Part shown: positions 25,763 through 33,318 of the stretch, piece after piece
Layout of the letters: every line of letters starts with the position of its first letter
Position numbering within the stretch: position 1 is the stretch's first letter
NCBI RefSeq assembly: GCF_013265555.1
Contig: NZ_CP041345.1
Location: 1,410,581-1,474,580, forward strand
DNA from: Tenuifilum thalassicum
Lineage (GTDB): Bacteria; Bacteroidota; Bacteroidia; Bacteroidales; Tenuifilaceae
DNA: 64,000 bases
Direction: 5' to 3'
Program-made: the position numbers and the translations under genes
Notes under the pieces: model-generated
Told to the model about the DNA's origin: nothing
Database searches by the model: none
The model's input: the letters and a program-made list of their open reading frames with translations, nothing else

Positions 25763-26944
25763 TTATATTTTCCCTAAAGCGTGGTCTAGGTCAGCAATAA
25801 TATCCTCAACATCCTCAATACCAACAGAGAATCGAACAAGTCCATCGGTGATGTTGGCCTTTAGCCTTGCCTCGGGGCTTAACTTGGAATGAGTCATTGA
25901 TGCAGGATGTTGAATTAAAGTTTCAACCCCACCGAGCGAAACGGCAAGCAGTGCAAGCCTTACATTGTTCATTAATATTTTACCTGCCTCAAGGCCACCC
26001 TTTAGCTCAAAACTTATCATTGCTCCAGGTCCTTTCATCTGCTTTTGGGCAAGATCATATTGAGGGTGCGACTTTAAGCCAGGGTACTTTACCCACTCAA
26101 TTTTTGGGTGCTTTTCTAAGTATTCTGCTACTTTTTGAGCATTTTCCTGAGCGCGTTCAATTCTAAGCGAAAGAGTTTTTATTCCACGGAGAACCATATA
26201 TGCCTGATGCGGGTCCATGTTGCAACCCATATTGACCATGGCAGGACGGACAAGCTTATAAAGTTCCTCCGTTTTGGTTACAATTATACCCGCTACAATG
26301 TCAGCGTGACCGTTCAGGAATTTGGTCATGGAGTGGAATACCACATCGGCGCCAAGGTCAAGTGGACGTTGCAAGTATGGGCTACAGAATGTGTTATCGA
26401 CCACCACAACAAGACCATGTTTATGAGCAATTTCCGATGCAGCCTTAATATCGGTTATGGCCATGGTTGGGTTGGTAGGGCTTTCAAGGTAAAGCATACG
26501 GGTGTTTGGCTTAATGGCAGCTTCAATATTCTCAAGCTTTGAGGTGTCAACGTAAGTACTCTCAACCCCAAAACGTTTGAAGTATGTCTCCATTATTCCC
26601 CTTGATGGGCCATAAACAGCATCGGTGCTTACAATGTGGTCGCCTGCTTTTAGGAAGGCCATGTAGATTGATGAAACAGCACCCATTCCCGAAGCAGTTG
26701 CAATTCCCCCAAATCCATTCTCAAGAATTGCCACTTGGCGTTCAAGTGCCGAAATGGTTGGGTTTCCTATTCGTGTATAGATGTAACCATCGCTTTCGCC
26801 TGCAAAGCACTTGGCACCCTCATCGGCATTTTCAAATGCAAAGGTTGATGTTTGATAAATGGGTACTGTTGCGCTTCCCATGGGGTCGGGTTCCATACCA
26901 CCATGTATGAGAAGACTGTTGAATCCTAATTTCTCGTTATGCAT
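25763..26944 (-). CDS. Cys/Met-metabolism PLP enzyme, probably methionine gamma-lyase
   Basis: 393 residues, typical of the family. SDGYIYTRIGNPT binds the PLP phosphate across the dimer, ATASGMGAVSSI and LYLESPTNPTM follow, and FHSMTKFLNGHADIVAG has the PLP Lys. The C-terminal SLGGVETLIQHPASMTHS contains the substrate carboxylate site. The family contains methionine gamma-lyase, cystathionine gamma-synthase/lyase and O-acetylhomoserine sulfhydrylase. Here YGPS replaces the YGCT of classical methionine gamma-lyases, so the reaction is not certain. Its place beside the aminotransferase/oxidoreductase operon fits degradation of Met to 2-oxobutyrate, which that complex could then oxidise. Confidence 0.85.
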   Translation of the reverse strand: MHNEKLGFNSLLIHGGMEPDPMGSATVPIYQTSTFAFENADEGAKCFAGESDGYIYTRIGNPTISALERQVAILENGFGGIATASGMGAVSSIYMAFLKAGDHIVSTDAVYGPSRGIMETYFKRFGVESTYVDTSKLENIEAAIKPNTRMLYLESPTNPTMAITDIKAASEIAHKHGLVVVVDNTFCSPYLQRPLDLGADVVFHSMTKFLNGHADIVAGIIVTKTEELYKLVRPAMVNMGCNMDPHQAYMVLRGIKTLSLRIERAQENAQKVAEYLEKHPKIEWVKYPGLKSHPQYDLAQKQMKGPGAMISFELKGGLEAGKILMNNVRLALLAVSLGGVETLIQHPASMTHSKLSPEARLKANITDGLVRFSVGIEDVEDIIADLDHALGKI

Positions 26945-27167
26945 CTTATTTTAATTTAAATTGATTTCGAGTTGATGTAGTTTACAAAGGTCACAATCTT
27001 TTCTTAAAAATCAGAAAAATTATAACTAAATTTAGTAAAATGTATGCATAAGAGTTTGATATAGAGATATATGTTGTGGTTTTGTGCAAATGGCTTTAGC
27101 TGGGGTTCCTTACATTTTGGTATGAACCTACAATTAGCTATTTTCGGTGATTAAAAATAGATTAAAT

Positions 27168-28205
27168 ATGCTTGATTATAGTAATGCAGAATTATCAGAG
27201 GTTATAGTTCATTCAATTGGGATGGCCGAGCAACCTGCAATAATATCGAACCAAACTATTGATATCAGCGATAATCTTTTAAACGATGTTTTAAAGGATT
27301 ATTTTTTAAGGAATTTCAAAAGCGAAGGGTTTTACTCCTTTGAACATTCATCAAATATTGAGCTAAATGAGATTTACAGCTTTTGTAGCGATTTTTTTGA
27401 TGGGAATATCGATTTTGTTGATTTTTCAAAAAAGGTTGCAACGCATTTAAAGCATGTATCGGTTCATCCAAATATTAAGAGCGGAGAGCTATATGTTGTT
27501 GCCTTTACCGATATGGTTGTTGATGGCGAGCTTGTAGATGGGGTAGGATTTTTCAAATCGGAAAGCAAGGAGAAATTCCTTCATGTTATCCAAGAACCTG
27601 AAGGATTAAAGGTTACATGCCAGTTTGGAACAACTCCTCGAAAGCTCGATAAGGCCTGTTTGGTATTCAATACAGAGAAGAACCTTGGTTTTAAGTTGAG
27701 CATAATTGATAATACTAATCGCGATGAGGCCAAGTATTGGGTTTCGGACTTTTTGAGAGCAAAACTTCGAAACGATGATTTTTATCAAACCAAGCAGGCT
27801 ATTAATCTTTGCCGAGAGTTTGTTGAGGAGGTGGTAAATCCCGAAAATAACTTTGCAAAAGTTGATCAGGCTGATATTCTTTGCAAAACGCGCGACTTTT
27901 TTAAAGCAAACGAAGAGTTTGATATGAGGGAATTCGAGGAGGTTGTATTGGAAGAACCTCAAATAGCTGAAACTTTTAGAAACTATAAGAAGAAATACGA
28001 GGAAGCGGTTGGCTGTGATATCCCCGATACGTTTAAGATTTCGACCGATGCCACTCGTAAATCACAAAAATTCTTTAAAAGCGTTATAAAGCTTGATAAG
28101 AATTTTCATATCTACATTCATGGTGCACGGGAACGTGTTGAACGCGGATTCGATGACGATACTGGGTTGAATTACTATAAGCTTTACTTTGATAAGGAAT
28201 CGTAG
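27168..28205 (+). CDS. nucleoid-associated protein (NdpA/YejK family, 37-kDa)
   Basis: 345 residues from the ATG at 27168; the longer frame would use a GTG seven codons earlier. ELSEVIVHSIG at the start, the FLRNFKSEGFYSFEH region and VAFTDMVVDGELVDGVGFFKSE match the nucleoid-associated protein NdpA family (PF04245). In E. coli the homologue binds the nucleoid; the role in Bacteroidota is poorly known. It is transcribed alone, ahead of the stress operon. Confidence 0.85.
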   Translation: MLDYSNAELSEVIVHSIGMAEQPAIISNQTIDISDNLLNDVLKDYFLRNFKSEGFYSFEHSSNIELNEIYSFCSDFFDGNIDFVDFSKKVATHLKHVSVHPNIKSGELYVVAFTDMVVDGELVDGVGFFKSESKEKFLHVIQEPEGLKVTCQFGTTPRKLDKACLVFNTEKNLGFKLSIIDNTNRDEAKYWVSDFLRAKLRNDDFYQTKQAINLCREFVEEVVNPENNFAKVDQADILCKTRDFFKANEEFDMREFEEVVLEEPQIAETFRNYKKKYEEAVGCDIPDTFKISTDATRKSQKFFKSVIKLDKNFHIYIHGARERVERGFDDDTGLNYYKLYFDKES

Positions 28206-28291
28206 GTAATTTTTTCTCAAAAAATAGTTGACTTTTTTGAACCTTTTTCTTAAATTGATGTTATCCCAAACAAGAATAATTCTTAAATAAG

Positions 28292-28732
28292 ATGAATTAT
28301 AATAAACTAACAAAAATCCTGGCTGATAGAGGGCTGAAAATCACTCCTCAACGAGTTGCTGTGCTAGAAGTTTTATACGAGATTAGGAATCATCCTTCTG
28401 CCGAAGAGGTGCGTCAGAAACTACATAGTAAATACCCAAGCATTGCCATTGGTACCATTTATAATATTCTTGACACTTTTTGTGAGAATGGTATCATTAA
28501 AAAGGTGAAAACCGATAGCGATTTTGTACGATATGATGTGGATATGGAAAACCATCATCATATCTATGGTCTTAATAATAATTTAATACAGAACTATCAT
28601 GATGAAGAACTCGACAAGCTGCTTAAGGAATATTTTGCCAAGAAAGGGATTCCAAATTTTCAGATTAAAGAGTTTAGTCTTCAGATCATAGGGCAGTACA
28701 CCAACGACCAAAACCAAACCAAACAAAAATAA
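28292..28732 (+). CDS. Fur-family regulator, PerR-like
   Basis: 146 residues. The winged-helix part ADRGLKITPQRVAVLEVLYEIRNHPSAEEVRQKL, then SIAIGTIYNILDTFCENGIIKKV, is the Fur-family recognition region. ENHHHIYGL supplies the regulatory metal site. The usual C-terminal CxxC zinc pair is missing, so any structural zinc site is altered. It is six bases ahead of a thioferritin gene, with a peroxiredoxin after that. A peroxide-sensing repressor that regulates its own operon is the natural reading, but that is inference. Confidence 0.87.
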   Translation: MNYNKLTKILADRGLKITPQRVAVLEVLYEIRNHPSAEEVRQKLHSKYPSIAIGTIYNILDTFCENGIIKKVKTDSDFVRYDVDMENHHHIYGLNNNLIQNYHDEELDKLLKEYFAKKGIPNFQIKEFSLQIIGQYTNDQNQTKQK

Positions 28733-28738
28733 AAGACC

Positions 28739-29251
28739 ATGGGAAAAGAAGGAATTAATATTGCATCAGTTGATGTAGAGAAGCTACTTCAGATGCTTAA
28801 CGCTGCATTAGCCGAGGAATGGCTTGCTTACTATCAGTATTGGATTGGTGCTAAGGTAATGGAAGGGCCAATGCGCAGCGAGATAGAGCCCGAGCTATTG
28901 CTTCATGCCAATCAGGAGTTGAACCATGCTGTGATGGTTGCCGATAGAATTATTCAGTTAGGTGGCACACCATTGCTTCATCCCAACGATTGGTTTAAAC
29001 ATGCCGGATGCGATTACGATGCTCCTACCGATCCTTATATCGAAGCCATTCTTGAACAAAACCTATCGGGTGAGCGTTGTGCTATTCGTAGGTATAATGA
29101 GATAGCCTCATTTACTAATGGCAAAGATCATATTACACACCAAATGGCTATACAAATTCTTGCCGAGGAGATTGAGCATGAAAATGATATTGAGGATTGG
29201 ATAACCGATATCAACCGAATGAAGGAAGAAATAAAGAAATTCAAGTTATAA
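28739..29251 (+). CDS. Dps-like (DPSL, thioferritin) iron-storage / peroxide-detoxifying protein
   Basis: 170 residues in a four-helix ferritin fold. Carboxylate and His ligands appear as ALAEEWLAYYQYW (Glu near 26-27), HANQELNHAVM (Glu60, His63) and LAEEIEHENDIED (Glu143-144, His147). Cys91 and Cys114 flank the iron site; this cysteine pair distinguishes the DPSL/thioferritin class, known from Bacteroides fragilis and Sulfolobus, from true Dps or bacterioferritin. It should form a 12-mer that oxidises and stores iron with peroxide. It is in an operon with the PerR-like regulator. Confidence 0.9.
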   Translation: MGKEGINIASVDVEKLLQMLNAALAEEWLAYYQYWIGAKVMEGPMRSEIEPELLLHANQELNHAVMVADRIIQLGGTPLLHPNDWFKHAGCDYDAPTDPYIEAILEQNLSGERCAIRRYNEIASFTNGKDHITHQMAIQILAEEIEHENDIEDWITDINRMKEEIKKFKL

Positions 29252-29287
29252 ACAAATATGTTTGTTTAACCTAAAAATTAAGTTAAA

Positions 29288-29998
29288 ATGGAAGAAAATC
29301 AAGTAATTTCGATGCCAAGGATTGGCGACAAAGCTCCTGAGTTTAAAGCAATGACTACTCAGGGTGAAATCAATTTCCCACACGATTACAAGGGTAATTG
29401 GGTAATCCTATTTAGCCACCCTGCCGATTTTACTCCTGTTTGTACATCGGAGTTTATGACATTTGCCTCAATGGAGCAAAAGTTTAACGAAGCAAACTGT
29501 AAGCTCGTTGGACTTTCTGTCGATGGATTGTATAGCCATATCGCTTGGCTGCGTACTATCAAGGAGAAAATTGAGTATAAGGGAATGAAAGACGTTGAGG
29601 TTACATTTCCCTTGATTGAAGATATAACCATGGACGTTGCCAAAAAGTATGGCATGATTCAGCCTGGTGAGAGCGATACTAAAGCTGTTCGTGCGGTTTT
29701 CTTTATTGATCCCAATGGAGTTATCAGAACAATTATTTACTACCCATTAAGTTTAGGACGAAACTTTGATGAGCTTTACCGCGTGCTTATCGCCCTTCAA
29801 ACAGCCGATGAATTTGGAGTTGCAACTCCAGCCGATTGGCGTCCGGGCGATGATGTAATTGTACCTCCTGCCGGATCATGTGGTTCTGCTAAGGACAGAA
29901 TGGATGGTAAAGAGGCTGATATGAAATGCTACGATTGGTTCTTCTGTACCAAAAAGCTGGATAAGGATGAGGTAATGAAGAAGATCTTGAAAAAGTAG
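29288..29998 (+). CDS. peroxiredoxin, Prx6/archaeal type
   Basis: 236 residues. The peroxidatic Cys lies in HPADFTPVCTSEF near residue 48. IEDITMDVAKKYGMI and RAVFFIDPNGVIRTIIYYPLSLGRNFDE are typical of Prx6. The extended C-terminal arm has extra Cys residues (GSCGS, MKCYDWFFC), as in the archaeal 2-Cys members of this class. It reduces peroxides. It is 36 bases after the thioferritin gene, third in the probable operon, with a strong terminator following. Confidence 0.93.
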   Translation: MEENQVISMPRIGDKAPEFKAMTTQGEINFPHDYKGNWVILFSHPADFTPVCTSEFMTFASMEQKFNEANCKLVGLSVDGLYSHIAWLRTIKEKIEYKGMKDVEVTFPLIEDITMDVAKKYGMIQPGESDTKAVRAVFFIDPNGVIRTIIYYPLSLGRNFDELYRVLIALQTADEFGVATPADWRPGDDVIVPPAGSCGSAKDRMDGKEADMKCYDWFFCTKKLDKDEVMKKILKK

Positions 29999-30009
29999 TG
30001 GAGTAGATT

Positions 30010-30044
30010 AAAAAAAACGGCTCAGAATCCTGAGCCGTTTTTTT
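30010..30044 (+). terminator. rho-independent terminator of the PerR-like / DPSL / peroxiredoxin operon
   Basis: AAAAAACGGCTCAG / CTGAGCCGTTTTTT with an AATC loop. The run of Ts slightly overlaps the stop of the small gene on the other strand. Confidence 0.9.
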
Positions 30045-30240
30045 AATATTTCTTGAAATGTTCATTAAACGATTTAATACTAAAGTTTTCGCTTATATTT
30101 TCATTTAGGCTAAAAACCCTGTAATACGATGCTTTATCTTTAATGGGTGGAATAAAATCGAACTCGTAATAGGCATTTAACTTAAATTTGCTTTGCCCAT
30201 TTTCACTCTCGGGTACTTTAATGCATTTACAACGGTTCAT
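30043..30240 (-). CDS. small protein of unknown function
   Basis: 65 residues, starting MNRCKCIKVPESENG and ending FNEHFKKY, with a central aromatic stretch YYEFDFIPPIKDKASYYRVF. It lies 36 bases downstream of agmatinase on the same strand and may be co-transcribed with it. No signal peptide or known motif is seen. The short Cys-x-Cys near the start is the only striking element. Confidence 0.55.
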   Translation of the reverse strand: MNRCKCIKVPESENGQSKFKLNAYYEFDFIPPIKDKASYYRVFSLNENISENFSIKSFNEHFKKY

Positions 30241-30276
30241 AATACTATGTTTTAGGTTTAGGTTGGAATAATTAAA

Positions 30277-31131
30277 TTATTTTAGTTCGTTTAAGTATTT
30301 GTATGTTAGGAGTTTGTACAGTAATTTAGCAGCAAGGAAGTCCGAAGCTTTGTCGTTAGTGTTAGGACAAAGTTCCACAATGTCAAATCCCACTAGGTTA
30401 CGTTTCTCAATTACCTTTCTTAAAAATTTAAGGGTAGGATACCACATTAATCCTCCAGGTTCAGGCGTGCCGGTGCTGGGCAGAATTGATGGGTCAAAAC
30501 CATCTAAGTCAATGGTAATGTAAACATTTTCAGTTAACAGATCGATAGCCTGATCCATCCAGCTATCACAGTTTACTATTTTGTGGGCCCAAAACACCCT
30601 ATTGGGATCGAGGTTAGTTTTCTCACTCGAATCCATGCTCCGAATTCCAACTTGAACGATAGGACAAACCTCTTTAGCCCTAGCCATAACACAAGCATGG
30701 TTGTTCTTACTGCCTTCGTAGCTGTCGCGCAAATCGGTATGAGCATCAATTTGAAGGACAGTAAGGTTGTTATACTTTTGGGCATGTGCTTGAATGGTCC
30801 CAATGCTAACGCTATGCTCACCACCAATTATTACGGTAAATTTTCCTTGTTCTATAAGTTTGGTAGTACGTTGCTTAACAGCTTCAACCATTGCTTCGGG
30901 TGAACCATCTTCGGTTACTGGGCTATCGGTATAGATACCTATTTTATATACTTCACTATCAGTTTCAATGTCGTAAACTTCCATATTTGCTGATGCGTCG
31001 AGCAACGCTTTGGGGCCTTTGTCTGCACCTTTAATCCAAGTGCTTGTCCCATCGTAAGGAACTGGGACTATTGCCACCTTTGAGGTTTCAAACTCACAGT
31101 AGGGTTTTGGCAAATCACCATAATGTATCAT
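30277..31131 (-). CDS. speB: agmatinase / ureohydrolase
   Basis: 284 residues. All dimanganese-site motifs of the arginase/agmatinase family are present: IIGGEHSVS (His), LQIDAHTDLRD (Asp-His-Asp) and ITIDLDGFDPS (Asp-Asp), followed by PEPGGLMWY, a loop typical of agmatinases. It should convert agmatine to putrescine and urea in the cytoplasm. No arginine decarboxylase gene is in the window. Another ureohydrolase substrate, such as formiminoglutamate or guanidinobutyrate, is possible. Confidence 0.9.
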   Translation of the reverse strand: MIHYGDLPKPYCEFETSKVAIVPVPYDGTSTWIKGADKGPKALLDASANMEVYDIETDSEVYKIGIYTDSPVTEDGSPEAMVEAVKQRTTKLIEQGKFTVIIGGEHSVSIGTIQAHAQKYNNLTVLQIDAHTDLRDSYEGSKNNHACVMARAKEVCPIVQVGIRSMDSSEKTNLDPNRVFWAHKIVNCDSWMDQAIDLLTENVYITIDLDGFDPSILPSTGTPEPGGLMWYPTLKFLRKVIEKRNLVGFDIVELCPNTNDKASDFLAAKLLYKLLTYKYLNELK

Positions 31132-31364
31132 AGAGCTCTTTCAATTTTTTGCAAAAGTACTAAAATAATCATCATGTTCTACTTAAATGATTTTGGGGAT
31201 AGGAAATGAATTGAAAGAATAGTAAAAAATTGCAGTTAGCTAGATAATTATGAATGAGTGACTTTGTGTTAGCCTGAGAATTTAGGTGAGTTTGGGTAGG
31301 TTTAGAAAAAAGTCTCAATTCAATCACGACCAATTATGTGGAAGTATTAAAATTAGGGCAAGGT

Positions 31365-32078
31365 TTATTTCGCCATTGCTTTTGCTTTTAGCTCCTGAGG
31401 CATTTTTTCAATGGCATATCGCAAGGCCGTTCGGGGCATTTTATTCTTATTCCTCATCACAAAATTAAAAACTAGCTTCAAGTCGACCTGGCTGGTTACC
31501 TTTAGCAGCCATCCATATCCCTTTTGAACCATATCATCGGAGTCCGTTAGGAGCATGGTGGCAATATCAACTATGTCATCATGAAACATCCCTTTTTTGG
31601 CTGGAACTATTAAACTTACAGCAGCAGCTCTTCGTTCCCATCTATTATTTGATTTTGTCCATTGTTTTACCCTTTCAATAAGATGTGGGTATTTCATTAG
31701 CATATCGCCGATGGTGTGATTACAAAATGTATCGCACGATGCCCAATTATCAATATAAACTTTAACCCATCGTTCAAAGGTTAGGAAATCACTTTCAGTA
31801 AACTTTTTCGATAACCGTTCGGTAAAATAACATGCAACAAAGGTTTCCTCAATATATCCCGATTGCCAAAGATTTTCGCAAAGTTCTAGTATATCATCTT
31901 TAGCCATGCTCTTTATGCTACTTTGGTAAAACGATTTAGCTACCGCTTTAACCGCTCCCGATTTCAGACCATGCGCTTTTATTTTCTCCTTAAAGAATCG
32001 TTGAGCAGATTCCCTATCTTTTTCCGATGAACGAGCAGCTAGCTTACTTCTAATATCATTAGCAATTTCTTGTATCAT
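31365..32078 (-). CDS. DNA alkylation repair enzyme, AlkD-like HEAT-repeat glycosylase
   Basis: 237 residues, fully helical. Blocks such as WANCDTFCNHTIGDML (here WASCDTFCNHTIGDML), SNNRWERRAAAVSLIVPAKKG and KGYGWLLKVTSQ are characteristic of the PF08713 AlkD/AlkC-type family, including the Trp and Asp of the DNA-facing groove. It removes 3- and 7-alkylated purines without base flipping in known members. It is divergent from the cytosine methyltransferase at 32164, which may be coincidence. Confidence 0.88.
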   Translation of the reverse strand: MIQEIANDIRSKLAARSSEKDRESAQRFFKEKIKAHGLKSGAVKAVAKSFYQSSIKSMAKDDILELCENLWQSGYIEETFVACYFTERLSKKFTESDFLTFERWVKVYIDNWASCDTFCNHTIGDMLMKYPHLIERVKQWTKSNNRWERRAAAVSLIVPAKKGMFHDDIVDIATMLLTDSDDMVQKGYGWLLKVTSQVDLKLVFNFVMRNKNKMPRTALRYAIEKMPQELKAKAMAK

Positions 32079-32144
32079 AATGTTCTGTGTATGTTTACAA
32101 ATTTACTTCAATTATTATTTTTTCGGTTAAATAGCGATAAATGC

Positions 32145-32152
32145 TATTTTTG
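32145..32152 (+). promoter_or_regulatory. putative -7 element (TATTTTTG) of the cytosine methyltransferase gene
   Basis: An exact TAnnTTTG match only 11 bases ahead of the ATG, which implies a very short 5' leader. Confidence 0.45.
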
Positions 32153-32163
32153 GGCAAATTTTA

Positions 32164-33318
32164 ATGATGAAGAAATTTAGGTTTATCGATCTTTTTGCAG
32201 GAATTGGAGGATTTCATATCGCCATGAAGAATCTTGGCGGGGAATGTGTTTTTGCCTCAGAGATTGATCCCTTTGCCATTGAGACCTACAAAGCAAACTT
32301 TAATCTTAATCCTGCAAACGATATTAGGGAGATAGACGAAACGAAAATACCATCGCATGAGGTATTGTGCGCAGGCTTCCCTTGTCAGGCATTCTCAAAG
32401 GCGGGGAAACAAGCTGGATTTGACGATACGCGAGGTACGTTATTTTTTGAAATAAAGAGAATTTTAAAATATCATAGACCGAAATATATTATTCTTGAAA
32501 ATGTTAGAAACTTGTCCACTCACGATGGAGGTAGAACCTGGAAAATAATTTCCAAAAACCTCAAAGAACTTGGATATGTTATAACTGAAAAACCTCTTAT
32601 TGTTAGTCCACACCAGGTTGGGGTGCCTCAGCTTCGTGAAAGAGTATTTATTTTGGGTGTGAATTCTAAATATTCGAGCAGTAAAGAGTTAAAGTTTCAA
32701 ATTCCTCCATCGCATCGGAACCAGACTGTTGCCCGTGAAGTTCTTGTTGAATCTTCTGATGAGTTTCGGATTAGTAAGTATGAAGAGTATGTGCTAGAAG
32801 CATGGGACGAATTTATAAAGGGGGTTGGACGAAAAAAACTTGGTTTTCCAATTTGGGCAAATGAGTTTAAAGAAAGTTACGATTTAATTAGGCTCCCTAA
32901 GTGGAAGGCCACTTTTGTGGAAAAAAATCGTAATCTATACTTTCAGAACAAAGATTTCATAGATAAATGGTTGAAGAAATACAACAACCTGTCCGACTTT
33001 GTTAAAACTCATACTAAGTTTGAGTGGCAGGCTGGCGATGATATTGAAAGTATTTGGGATGGAATAATTCAGTTTCGGCCATCAGGGATAAGGGTTAAGC
33101 GCCCTACAGAATTCCCAGCACTTGTTGCCATGGTACATATTCCAATTGTAGGTTGGCAAAAACGTCGCCTAACACCCCGTGAGGTAGCTAACCTACAAAG
33201 TTTCCCTCCTAACTTTATTATCAACCCAAATAAGCAACAGGCATACAAGCAGTTTGGGAATTCGGTTAATGTACAGGTTGTGGAATTTCTTGCAAATCAG
33301 CTTTTTAATCAGTGTTGA
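32164..33318 (+). CDS. DNA (cytosine-5-)-methyltransferase, solitary
   Basis: 384 residues with the ordered C5-MTase motifs: FIDLFAGIGGFHIAM (I, AdoMet), GFPCQAFSKAG (IV, catalytic Cys), ILENVRNL (VI), GVPQLRERVFIL (VIII), a target-recognition region of about 120 residues with many Trp and Lys, then RRLTPREVANLQSFP (IX) and QFGNSVNV (X). No restriction endonuclease, Vsr nickase or specificity subunit lies beside it, so it looks like an orphan methylase. The recognition sequence cannot be read. The last 14 bases overlap the end of the aminopeptidase gene on the other strand. Confidence 0.93.
   Translation: MMKKFRFIDLFAGIGGFHIAMKNLGGECVFASEIDPFAIETYKANFNLNPANDIREIDETKIPSHEVLCAGFPCQAFSKAGKQAGFDDTRGTLFFEIKRILKYHRPKYIILENVRNLSTHDGGRTWKIISKNLKELGYVITEKPLIVSPHQVGVPQLRERVFILGVNSKYSSSKELKFQIPPSHRNQTVAREVLVESSDEFRISKYEEYVLEAWDEFIKGVGRKKLGFPIWANEFKESYDLIRLPKWKATFVEKNRNLYFQNKDFIDKWLKKYNNLSDFVKTHTKFEWQAGDDIESIWDGIIQFRPSGIRVKRPTEFPALVAMVHIPIVGWQKRRLTPREVANLQSFPPNFIINPNKQQAYKQFGNSVNVQVVEFLANQLFNQC

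Noticed and set aside
26135-26910. Plus-strand frames of 135 and 108 codons
   Set aside because: They are antisense to the Cys/Met lyase coding sequence.
32164-33318. Restriction-modification system
   Set aside because: Neighbours are an AlkD-like repair protein and an aminopeptidase; no endonuclease is present.
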